Of a stretch of DNA of 42,500 nt, positions 22,030-32,200 are shown piece by piece; the first letter of the stretch is position 1, and every line of letters starts with the position of its first letter. The stretch comes from Hormiphora californensis (lineage: Eukaryota; Ctenophora; Tentaculata; Cydippida; Pleurobrachiidae), in contig CM035358.1 of NCBI GenBank assembly GCA_020137815.1, forward strand, positions 1,687,036 through 1,729,535. Reading direction: 5' to 3'. Position numbers and translations under genes: made by a program. The notes below the pieces were generated by a model. The model made no database searches. It saw only the letters and a program-made list of their open reading frames with translations, and was not told where the DNA came from.

Positions 22030-25000
22030 ATGTTTCCCCTTGTTTTGTCTGTATTACTAGCCTCTGTCTGCAGTCAGGAGTTGGCCTGGTCAGGATCCCT
22101 GACAAGCGGTCATGCGGGCAGAACGGAGAATATCACAATTTCCGCGGTGTCTCTTCTGGAAGTATCACTACAATGTACCTCAACCGGGTATCTAACAGCA
22201 GCCCTGCGAAACAGTGAAACTGGGCAACATTTGGTTATGGTGAGCTCTAGTTGCGATGGGGAGTTGGTGAGGGCCATATCTTCAGAACCTATTAGAGAGA
22301 CAGTTACTGTGTTATGGGAACTAACAGGTGTGTTACCCTGGTAACGTACGATACTATGGTGGTTTGATTTCCTATTATTGTTCCCAGATCGAACCATTGT
22401 TGCTATGTCCTATGGTGATAAAATATTATTATTCAGGAGTAAAAGGTACAAAAGTAGACTTCACCAGCATGCTAACAAAGCGGCAGATCGAAATGGAAGA
22501 TCGAGCACAGTCAGTCATCCTGGACAGTAACGTTATGACAATCCTGTCATTCAACATATCGGGGAGCGGTAAAAGTCAGTCATATCTCACTGTACGTGTA
22601 GATAGGGTAGACAATGGGACGGAGCAAGGCTCGTTTCTTGTAACGCAGAGTTTCGACAGTATCAGATCGAGATTTGGTAACAACAATGACACAAGATTTA
22701 CACCATACTCCACGCAAACACTCAGTAGGTTTTTCAATGTTTTGATACTAAATCAGTAGTAATTTTTTAGTTGTTTCCTTTCATATTCAAATCCTAGCAG
22801 GATACTTGTTGAATACTATAATAAAAAGTATTAATACTTTTTATAGTTTTCAACCCTATATTTTCTTATCTACCACCTAGGTTTTCTTAGTTTCGGGGCG
22901 TTTACTCTATCCAAAGCTTCCAGCCCGGCGCTCAAAGACGGCACCTGGTACTTGGGACTCCTAGGAACATCAGGTACGTTTTGGAAATGTTCTGAAACTT
23001 AAAACACTCATTATTAGTGACATGACAACTAGGTTACGCTGACTGAAAACATGATATATTTGAAGTACTGCTTTTCTAATCTTCTGATTACTAAAACAAT
23101 CTCTGTTGCCAAGGCAACGTGACAGTCAGCTGGACTCTGGTTACAAACTACAGTTACAACGCAAGGATTATTGTTCTTGTCATTGCGGCACTTCTGGGTA
23201 AGAAATATTATATCTTTACTTGTCGATGCAATTTCCTACGGCCGAAAAGGGCCCGTCGCTTACTCTCTGTTTATACAATTCATTGTTCACAACTACGTAT
23301 AGTAATCGCATTCATAAACATAGAACAGTTTTCTGTAACCTGTTTCAATCTGGTTTTTCAGGGGCTGTTTTCCCGTTGATAAGTGGAGTCGTATTTGACT
23401 ACAACAACCACAAGAACTGGACTAAAATAAAGTTAGTAAAACTGAGATAATGGGAATTTATGGCATCATTGAACATCTCACTTTTTGTAACACATAATAT
23501 CAAACAGGTTGGTAGAGTGGCGGAAGGCTATCTTGAACTGGGTGTGGAGGGGAGAGAAACGGTATCCTTACCATATGTTACTACTAACTGTTCTAGTCAG
23601 TGTGGGAGCATTCCAGGTGAGATTAGTGGTAACCATGGTAACCATGGTCCAAGGTAACCATGGTAACCCTTACCATGTGTTTTGTTTTAGGTTGTGAGGG
23701 CCAGGTGGAACGAGATGCAGGAGTACGGGGACAGGGATATTTGTGTTTATAACGAGAAATGCTACCGACCATACGGTTAATAGTTTAGTTTAGTTCGTGT
23801 AAAACGTATTGAATTGATTCACCGTGGTAACAGAACTAAACGATTTAACCCTGGTTATCATGGTACCGTTCTGAATCTTGAAATAGCCCTACTATGGTAA
23901 CCATGGTAACCCTAACTCTCTCAGAGCACTACGATGTGACGGTAAACAACTGTGCCAGTAATCTCCCCTTTGTGGTACACGGAGTAATACTGATCATCTA
24001 CTACTCTCTTTGTGAAGCTCACTGCCGCTCCGTTGGACACAAGCACTACGATTACGGGCTGCCCTACGCCTTTGGGTTGACTCTAGTTGCGGAAGGGATC
24101 GGGTCTTTCCTCTACCATATCTGTCCTAGTCAGATTATCTTCCAGGTGGGTCACAAAGCTTCTATTTCATTGTATTTAGAGAACAATGTTGTTTTTACTT
24201 TTTAGGCTTGTTACATTGACGGGTGTTAAGTCTTGAGTCCACTAAAACTTTGCAGTCGTTAACATAATAGTACCACCAAGTTAGTACCCACCAAGTTAGT
24301 ACCTAACGCCTAACGGTTTTGTTTCAAACTCTTTGTTTCAGTTTGATACTATGTTCATGTTCATCATTTCCATCTTACAAATCGTCGGGATATTCGAAGG
24401 ATACTCAGCTCGACGGGACGACGTTATTTACAGGTCAGACATGTTCACTTGATCCACGGCTATTACCGTTCTGAAGGTCCCCGCGGCCCGGCCCAGTTCC
24501 TAAAATAATCATTAGTGCCAGGTATTTCATCTTAACGTTAGTATTTGATCTTATTGAGTTTTTCTCAGATATAACATGGAGTTTGCCCCGAAATCCCTGG
24601 AACCGAACAAGGTTGTGTGTTTCTTTGTTGGACCTGTCTACTTTTTTAACTGGGTTGGAAACTGGAGCCAGAGTACACAAGGTGGGGTTCGAAACGTTTT
24701 ACCTAATTCCATTTGTACTAGACCGTTCGACGTTCGTTCTACTGCTAGAATGTAGAAGTGTACTCAAAAGTCCTCAACTTTGGGAGCTGAGATGTTGCAA
24801 GATCGCGTACAGAGAGTAGTGCAACAAGACTGTTATTTTAAGGTTTACCCCTCGCCCTGGACGTGTGCTTCTACCTTGGTTATGCGCTCTGGTTGGTGTG
24901 TATCCTGGGCTGGGCGGGATACAAGCTCTCCATAGTACGAATACCATTCCTTCCCAATCCGGAACCAACACAACTAGCAACTCCTGAGGATGGAATAATT

Positions 25001-26005
25001 CTGGAGAGAATCTTTACACCAACTTCATTTACAGTACGTAAACACAACTTACTGTTCTCCCGGAAAGGGTGACTCTCGACCCGTTTGTAGTGCAGTTAAC
25101 TGAAAAAAGCACCATTCCATTAAAACCACTGATACCCTCTTAGAAAGTACAGCGACGTCAAAGGCAGATTTTTAAGGCCGTGTTATACGGTCTATATTGC
25201 GTTGTGTGTGTTGTAGGGATGTGTCTGACCTACTATGGAACTGTTCCCTTCTCAATTTATCTGCTTGGAATACTTATTGTCGCAGTAATGGTAACTACAT
25301 TGATTGTAACAAACAGTTTATCAGTTTATATTTTGTTAGACTAATCGCTAGAACTACTAGACGTAGCTACTGCACTGTCAATTGATTCTTAAAAAGTCGA
25401 TAAGTTTATTGTTGACCAGCTGCTTCTTTCCCCCCAAGGGTACAACTGTCATCACATTTATCCCACTGATGAGAAGACTGGTGGTATGGGTCCAACTGAA
25501 CCACTCCGGACAAGCCCACTCCTGTGGGGGACTTCAATTCTGGGGTACAAACACCATCGTTATCATTGTTGTTATGATTGGATATGTTGGCATTGGCGTA
25601 CTTTTCAGCGCCACCTCCCTCGTTTTCTTTACCCTCTTTGAAGATACGGATAAATCTCTTGATGCATGGAAATCGAGAGCTTTAAATGATGATTGTTTTG
25701 TGGATAACTTCTACACAACTCATGATTTGTGGCACGTTGGAGCCTCGTACTCTCTCATGATCATGATTTTGCTAAACGTGCACATTGGAAAGCCGTGTAG
25801 AGATTGTTATCTGTCATATCTGAGTCAATCAGAGCAGGAAGCCGTTAAACATATATCTCTGTGTTGGAGGGGAGAGAAGCTATCGACAGCCGCCAAGCAG
25901 AAAGTACACAAAGTCAGCGAGGTTGGAAGAATTATTAGAAACAAAATCAGTCGGCAGGAAGGAGTTGCCATTGAAAGTGTACCGGAAATTGAAGAAATTG
26001 CTTAA
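22030..26005 (+). CDS. SID-1/SIDT-family multipass membrane protein
   Basis: SID-1/SIDT proteins are CREST-superfamily membrane proteins linked to double-stranded RNA uptake and to lipid handling in lysosomes. Thirteen exons join with consistent phases: 22030-22327, 22437-22724, 22881-22973, 23114-23197, 23362-23431, 23508-23616, 23691-23775, 23925-24145, 24342-24433, 24569-24681, 24843-25037, 25217-25290, 25439-26005. The product is 762 aa, close to the usual 750-830. It has a signal peptide (MFPLVLSVLLASVCS), an extracellular domain of about 200 aa with several N-glycosylation sites, then about eleven hydrophobic segments. Family marks are WRKAILNWVWRGEKRYPYH, a Cys-rich loop (DICVYNEKCYRP), FLYHICPSQIIFQFDTMFM with H407 and D418, and HDLWH with H669 and H673, matching the S/H/D/HxxxH metal site of CREST proteins. 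The tail after the last membrane segment (about 75 aa, charged) is longer than in vertebrate SIDTs. Exon 2 and exon 11 donors were chosen to keep phase. Confidence 0.88.
22332..22345 (+). promoter_or_regulatory. X-box-like RFX motif, intron 1 of SIDT
   Basis: GTTACC-CT-GGTAAC matches the X-box consensus GTNRCC-N(0-3)-RGYAAC exactly, five bases after the exon 1 donor. Confidence 0.45.
23105..23118 (+). promoter_or_regulatory. X-box-like RFX motif across the exon 4 acceptor of SIDT
   Basis: GTTGCC-AA-GGCAAC is a perfect inverted repeat and X-box match. It overlaps the AAG acceptor at 23113 and the first coding bases, so its conservation could partly reflect splicing or coding constraints. Confidence 0.4.
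23629..23667 (+). promoter_or_regulatory. Two X-box-like motifs in intron 6 of SIDT
   Basis: GTAACCATGGTAAC occurs at 23629-23642 and again at 23654-23667, each fitting GTNRCC-AT-RGYAAC, in a short tract of overlapping GGTAACCATGG repeats. Confidence 0.45.
23897..23910 (+). promoter_or_regulatory. X-box-like RFX motif, intron 7 of SIDT
   Basis: GTAACCATGGTAAC lies 15 bases before exon 8 and is identical to the two copies in intron 6. Confidence 0.45.
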
Positions 26006-26088
26006 AATTTAGGAATTGAAAGCTTTTGATGTCATTTTATTTTTGTTAAATCGTAAAACTTTTCTTTTGATTCATGATTGCACCTTAA

Positions 26089-26546
26089 AGGTTGACAAGA
26101 TACCTAAAACTTTTCGTATATCGTCTTATTTTGATTTATCATTAATTTTCAGCATTTTTTCAGAATTTTTTGTCGGCTAGAAATATGTGCAAAATAGGGG
26201 GTCTACTGACAAATGAGTGTGCCTTTTTTAAAATTGATAACGTAATATCTCCGGTTCCTGATGAGATACAGAAACCGTTTTGGTAGCGTTGGAAAGGTCT
26301 TATTGAGACCAATCCAACGCAACCAAGATCAAGTCTTTATCTTTTGAGGAACCGGAAACGTGAATTTCAATTTGCGAGACGCAGTGAGTGTGCCCAGTAA
26401 AACCAGTGCTGACAATATCGGTAGACCCCCTATTTCGAATTTTTTTCTAGGGCTCTAGCCGACAAAAAATTCTGAAAAAATGCTGAAAATTAATGATAAA
26501 TCAAAATAAGACGATATACGAAAAGTTTTAGGTATCTTGTCAACCT
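26089..26546. mobile_element. TTAA-flanked palindromic MITE, copy 2
   Basis: AGGTTGACAAGATACCTAAA and its inverse form the ends, with TTAA on both sides (26085-26088 and 26547-26550). It is the same family as 9139-9574. Inverted repeats extend about 100 bp each side and the interior contains CTTTCCAACGCTACCAAAAC in inverse orientation. It lies 80 bp after the SIDT stop codon. Confidence 0.85.
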
Positions 26547-26550
26547 TTAA

Positions 26551-26859
26551 AGACCAACTGCCAACACTTCTCCAAAACGGACAAATAGCTATTCATTCCT
26601 AGATGTGCCGCTCACTGCACAGCTGTTATCTCCACCTCCCTCTGGCAGCCTGCCACAAAATATTGTAGCGATTATAATATTGAAAATATTCAAATCGCTT
26701 TGGAGCGAAAAGTGTTTATCTCGATCAACTTATATTATTATTATTATTAACTCTAAAATGTATACATTACATATACTGCCCCTTTTTTGTGGGCAAAACG
26801 GATAGCCATTAATAAGTCCCATTAGAAGTCTCTTCAGTGCACATGTCACTGATTAGAAG
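26551..26859. other. Spacer with (TTA)n run
   Basis: No gene seen. The run of ATT triplets at 26730-26750, read on the minus strand as TAA repeats, could be the 3' tail of the ORF1-like element that follows. Confidence 0.35.
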
Positions 26860-27882
26860 TCAGCCACATTTAATTACCCCCCTGCTAACCCAATATCGTC
26901 CATTCGGATTGTCTCGCCTCAGTCCTTTCACTGTATCAACGAGAGTTTTCCGTTCTCGCTGTTCCTCCGGTGTTAGGTCGGGGGAAAGAAACACCGAGGA
27001 AAATTTCTCTGAATCCCGGAGCTGCTTTGCTTTCCTGAGAAGCTGCAACAAGGTTTCCCTCCTTTCAAGGGTAACGATTACTGGTCTTGGTCGGTTATCA
27101 GTCTTTTCGCCGACTCGCTTTGTGGAAGTTATGACTGATTTTTCATTCAGCTCTGTAAAAATATCTCGAACTTCATGCTCAGTGGTTCTTGCAGTAGTTT
27201 CTGGTAGCCCAAACAAAACCAAATTCAGCTTTCGATCAGGAGTTGCTTCTTCTGTTGTACTTGTGGGAAGGGGCACTGACGCTTTCTTCCATGCTGCTTG
27301 GAGGCGGGATGGTGCAATAGCCGCTGAGCAGTTCTGGACAAGTACTTTGGAGTAGCCCTGCAATTGCTTCTGAACAGACTCCGACACCGAATTGAGTTTC
27401 TGACCTTGTACTTCAATCAAACTTTTTTGTGCTTCAATCAGCTTCTCTTGTAACTCAATCCTTGATACCCGATGTTTATCAACCTCTTCCTTGAATGAGC
27501 CAAGCTCTTTTTGTACCTCCTTGAGTTTCCGATTACACTCCTCTAGTTCCCGACGTTCTTTCATACGGACAGTTTCATCGTTATTTTTCATACATTGTCC
27601 AGCTTCCCTCGCTATCAGAAGAATATGACGGCAGAGGTTCTTGGTGAAGGCCATGAACTGATGTCCATTATAATTTTTTAAAGCGTAGTCTACTGGCAGT
27701 GATCGACTGGAATCCAAGAATAACATCCGCAGCTCTTCATCCACCTGATGGTGACTCGGTTTGGTTCCATTCCTGATTAACAAAACGTCTCTTACTGCAT
27801 AACGAAGTAGTTCCATCACCGAGGGATCAACACATTTCAGTGGATCGGCATCTGCATCAGAGGTATTGAGTTTCTCCGTCAT
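26860..27882 (-). CDS. LINE ORF1-like protein, stand-alone (340 aa)
   Basis: A single uninterrupted minus-strand frame. N-terminal residues 1-100 are of mixed composition. About residues 100-190 are a charged heptad-rich stretch (RRELEECNRKLKEVQKELGS) typical of a trimerising coiled coil. From about residue 215 it has LNLVLFGLPET, a basic KRVGEK, RPRPVIVTLERRETLLQLLR, FLSPDLTPEEQRERK and a terminal GRYWVSRGVIKCG. That order (coiled coil, RRM-like half, C-terminal LSPDLTPEE and YWV segment) is the plan of LINE ORF1 nucleic-acid chaperones, which bind element RNA in the cytoplasm. No ORF2 endonuclease or reverse transcriptase follows; instead a short spacer leads to a TAA-repeat tail. It may be an ORF1-only non-autonomous element, a co-opted gene, or a cargo gene of the divergent KDZ element. 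The start is the first ATG of the frame. Confidence 0.65.
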   Translation of the reverse strand: MTEKLNTSDADADPLKCVDPSVMELLRYAVRDVLLIRNGTKPSHHQVDEELRMLFLDSSRSLPVDYALKNYNGHQFMAFTKNLCRHILLIAREAGQCMKNNDETVRMKERRELEECNRKLKEVQKELGSFKEEVDKHRVSRIELQEKLIEAQKSLIEVQGQKLNSVSESVQKQLQGYSKVLVQNCSAAIAPSRLQAAWKKASVPLPTSTTEEATPDRKLNLVLFGLPETTARTTEHEVRDIFTELNEKSVITSTKRVGEKTDNRPRPVIVTLERRETLLQLLRKAKQLRDSEKFSSVFLSPDLTPEEQRERKTLVDTVKGLRRDNPNGRYWVSRGVIKCG

Positions 27883-29247
27883 AACTTCTTCCTGCCCCTA
27901 CGGGCGGTCTCAACATCCTGAGGACATATCTCAAATTAATTTGTTTAAAGTAGTGTTGAAAAGCGTCCTCCCGATCAAAACTCGCTTTCTAAAGCCGTTA
28001 CAGGGGAATACTGCTAGCCACCTCTCGCAGCATTTAGGTCTAAGCACGAGTTCTGCCTTTAGACCCCAAAATTTGGCCCCTTTTACATTTAAGGATAGCT
28101 TTAAAGTACGAAAGTCGAAAACGAGTCAAAAATCTCAAAAAAGTTCACCATTTCAGAAAGAAACAAGCTCATATTATTTTAAGTTCGCGCGGCGCGCGCG
28201 TTCCTGTATTTTCAAAAAATGCAGCGCACAAATTATGAAAGAAGTTCTGGGAAAAAGAAACGGGCCAGAACGGTTTTTTTCTTCACGGAAGTTGTTCCCA
28301 CAATTTTTTTAAAACGAAAACGGGCCAGAACGGTTTTTTTCTTCACGGAAGTTGTTCCCACAATTTTTTTAAAACGAAAAAACAACGAACTGCCTTGGAA
28401 TGCGCTGCAGCCCCCTCATGCGCGCACCCCCGCAACGAGGGGACTGAAGGGAATGCCGCGCGCGCGTTTGGCCTGAGCTCAGGACGGGCCCAGCTGAGTC
28501 GAAGATAACTTTGCGAGCGAAAAAACGGCGGTGCTTATAACTTTGGCCCCTGAAGTCCGTTTGACTTGATTCTTTCACTAGCTGTTAGATCTGACAATTA
28601 TCTACCTTGCTGTTTTTGAGAGAAGTTAATTGGACTTCAGGAAGCTGAGCAATAACCGTTCAAAGATGGGTTGTTTTCAAAAAGTGACGTCACGATTTTC
28701 CAACGTATGCCAAGTTTCAAATTTGAATTAAAATCTCGAATTTTTTTATTTTACCGCACTCGATTTTGCGGAGTTTGGTTCATATCTCCTGTTCCTGATA
28801 AGATAGAGACCTGAAACCGGTTGCATTTGAAAGCTGTTATCTTCCTCTTTCCAACGCTACCAAAACGATTTCTGTACCTTATCTGGAACCGGAGATATAC
28901 TCCATTTTTTTTCAACTGTTCACCCCCCAAAGTCGTGCGCGGAATTGTTTTGCGCGTCTATCACATGTTAACGGAGGCGGGGTATCGAGATTTGGAATCA
29001 TCAGCGTACAAAAGCACGCGCAAATACAAAGGCGCGCGCGGGCCTAAAATGCACGCGCGAGATATCAAGCTAGGCCTATGCTAAGATCGTGTTAAGAGAA
29101 TCGAACAAGCGCCTAAATCTTTGTCAATTCCCAAGTCCCCCATCTGTGTTGTTACTCACCTCTCACTTACCTGATAGTTCTGCACAAGTTTAAAAAGTTT
29201 ATTAAACGCACACCCAATCAACCTCAATACCGCCCTCCAACTGTAGT
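27883..29247. other. Divergent spacer between ORF1-like gene and KDZ transposase
   Basis: No further gene seen. It contains a GC-rich patch of CGCG words (28185-28200, 28455-28465), a perfect 60-bp tandem duplication (listed separately) and, at 28780-28910, a stretch with CTTTCCAACGCTACCAAAAC shared with the interiors of the TTAA MITEs. Transposon termini would be expected within this interval but were not identified. Confidence 0.4.
28261..28380. repeat. Perfect 60-bp tandem duplication
   Basis: 28261-28320 and 28321-28380 are identical base for base, starting CGGGCCAGAACGG. The absence of any difference suggests a very recent duplication or an assembly artefact. Confidence 0.9.
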
Positions 29248-32200
29248 TTGACTATCTCCTACCCCTTGTTTCTCTCTGTCATGCCTACAGCTACAGTCGA
29301 GCTTACTCTCCATCAGTTGAAATCTGTTATTGAACTGTTACATGACTCCTCGCAATACGGACGTGTTACAAATTCATTCGTTCATAGCGTTGGCGATGCT
29401 CTTCCTAAGTACAAGTTAAAGTTTTCTGAACAGAAACGAGTTACTAACAGTGTTCTGATTCGTTATAAAGGACACTATGCTTATCTGAATAATGTAGTTA
29501 CACCACTTGGCACCTGCATACAAATGTATTGCCTTCATAACTTCCCCCTTGTGTTGGAAGAAAATCTAGACCCTGATCTTATTTCTGTTTTGTCTTATTT
29601 CTTTCCCCGGAGAGATACTTTATGTGTTACCCATCTGTCATCCCCAACCATGACTAGCTGTGACATAAATGGGATATATTCAGCACTGCTTGCGTATTAT
29701 GGACAATTTATGATAGCTCGTAAACCACGCCTAGATGTGCTACATGATTCATCCACATTCCAGTTGCTCTTACAAAATTTGGAAAGTTGTTCCGAATCAG
29801 AATTGTTTCTAGAGCACGACCCATCATTGGGACCGTTTTTTGTTTCTACTGATGATTTAGGTCTAGGCTTTAACGCCGACAGAGGCCCTGTTTTTGTTAA
29901 GAACATAACTTATACTCCCACGGACATTGTCGACGCTGTTTGTGTTGACCTTAACACTGTCGATTGGGATGATTGGACACCGCTATACAAGGGGCACGTG
30001 CATCCTTTGCTTCGCGTTGAGCATCAGCCCTTAGTTCTTAGTGATGATGAATCATCTTCTGAAGATGAATCAAAGAATTCCAAAACAAAATCGTCTCTTG
30101 CTCAACAGTCTGCCCAGCAGAATGTTGAAATGCCTGGACGTGATGCTGACTTAGTCACATCTACCAAATCGTCTCTTGCTCAACAGTCTGCCCAGCAGAA
30201 TGTTGAAATGCCTGGACGTGATGCTGACTTAGTCACATCTACCAAATCGTCTCTTGCTCAACAGTCTGCCCAGCAGAATGTTGAAATGCCTGGACGTGAT
30301 GCTGACTTAGTCACATCTACCAAATCGTCTCTTGCTCAACAGTCTGCCCAGCAGAATGTTGAAATGCATGGACGTGATGCTGACTTAGTCACATTCACCA
30401 AATCGTCTCTTGCTCAACAGTCTGCCCAGCAGAATGTTGAAATGCTTGGACGTGATGCTGACTTAGTCACATTCACCAAATCTTCTCTTGCTAAACAGTC
30501 TGCCCAGGAGAATGTTGAAATGCTTGGACGTGATGCTGACTTAGTCACATCTACAAGCCCGTCCTTTACTCATTACAATCAGAAAAAAGTTTTTACTCGA
30601 CGAGTAGCTAAATCTGTTGTCACGCCGCTAAGAGCATCTCCTTCTTCACAGGGTGTGATTGACGGATATTGTGATAACGCATTGCCATGTCCTTCTGTGG
30701 GTTATTCTGTCTCATTTACTGATAGTACTGCCACAATGAACTCCAAAAAAAGAAAAATATCTGGTAACCGAGATATTCTTTCAAACCGTCTCGAGAAAGA
30801 TGACAAGATTGAGGCAAAACGAATCCGCACATACAGTGGCCGCGGGTCAAAATGTTCTAGCACGTTACAATCGTCTTCAATTCCAACCCCCAATTCTCTT
30901 AATGAAAGGGGTCGACTGTGTGTAAGAGATATATCAAATCTTGATCCATGTTATGGAACTGGACAAACATGTCGCACTAGAAAAGGGTGTGCTCAAAAGC
31001 ATTTTCATTGTCCAAATTGTGGTTCAAGCCAAACGCAAATGCCGCGAGTTTTAGCCCACATGGAGAAGTGCACAATCACTTCTCCATTCACTTCTCCATT
31101 CCCAAAATGCAGTGGTACTGGAAGTACGTGTTATAAAAGAAAAGATGGTACCAAAAATGTACACTATCACTGTACCAAATGTTCTTCTAGTCATGTAAGT
31201 CAGCAAAGAATATCTGATCACATAAAAACGTGCACTGGATTAAATACTGCTGAAAATGAGACCGCTTCCCAAAATGTTCAGCTAGTCTGTCATGTTAGCT
31301 CAGTTTATCTCGTGCGAAAGCAACATCGAGGCCCTGCAGCCCCTGTTCACGTTTATGTTGACAGCTCTGGGTCGGCATCACGATGCGAAAAATGTTATGA
31401 TCCCGTAAAATCAAATGAAGGTAGATTGTGTGAACATATTGAGGCATGCCTTGATTACACAACACCTTCCTCGGTAGATGATCTGATATCATCTGCATCC
31501 GACTTCTCCCAATTCTCAAATGGAGATAAACTTGCTGAATACTGTTCCTCATTGCAAGGTGATGGTATCGTTGTTTGCTCTTCTTACATTCCTAAAATAG
31601 ATTCACAATGTTTTTATTTTAGCATTGCTGAAAAAGATATCCATCATTACAGCCGTTTAAACCGTGTTTTGGTAACGCAAAATCGAGAAAATGGCCGAAT
31701 GTCATGTGCATGTAGAGCTAAAGAAGCACAATGTATTCATAAAAGACTTGCAACTATCGCACTTGCAGAAAACCATTCAGAATTACCTGACTGCACTGTT
31801 TCGTCTGTACAAGCAATTCCTGCCCAAATCGAGGAATGCTCACGTCAGGTGAAATATCTAGTTGATTACAAACAGTTTCCTCCAATGGGGGAATGTGTTG
31901 CACCACAGACTATCAATTCTTTTGTGCCAAAAGAAGATACCTGTGTCTACTGTTCGGTGGCATTACAGAACCATAAAACTCACTCCCATGGTGTGATTTT
32001 TGTTTTAAATAAAGACAGGAAAAAAAATGTTTCTGTTAGTACGAAAATCTGCCCGAGTTGCCAGCTTGTATTTAGATACAGTGAGCATTCTGACGGATAT
32101 TTTAACTTTAATAACACGGCATTTTTTTCTATTCAGTTACTTGAACTTGCTGTGAATTTTTGGTTAGAGGGCACACCGATATCGAAAGTTTGGTCGTCCA

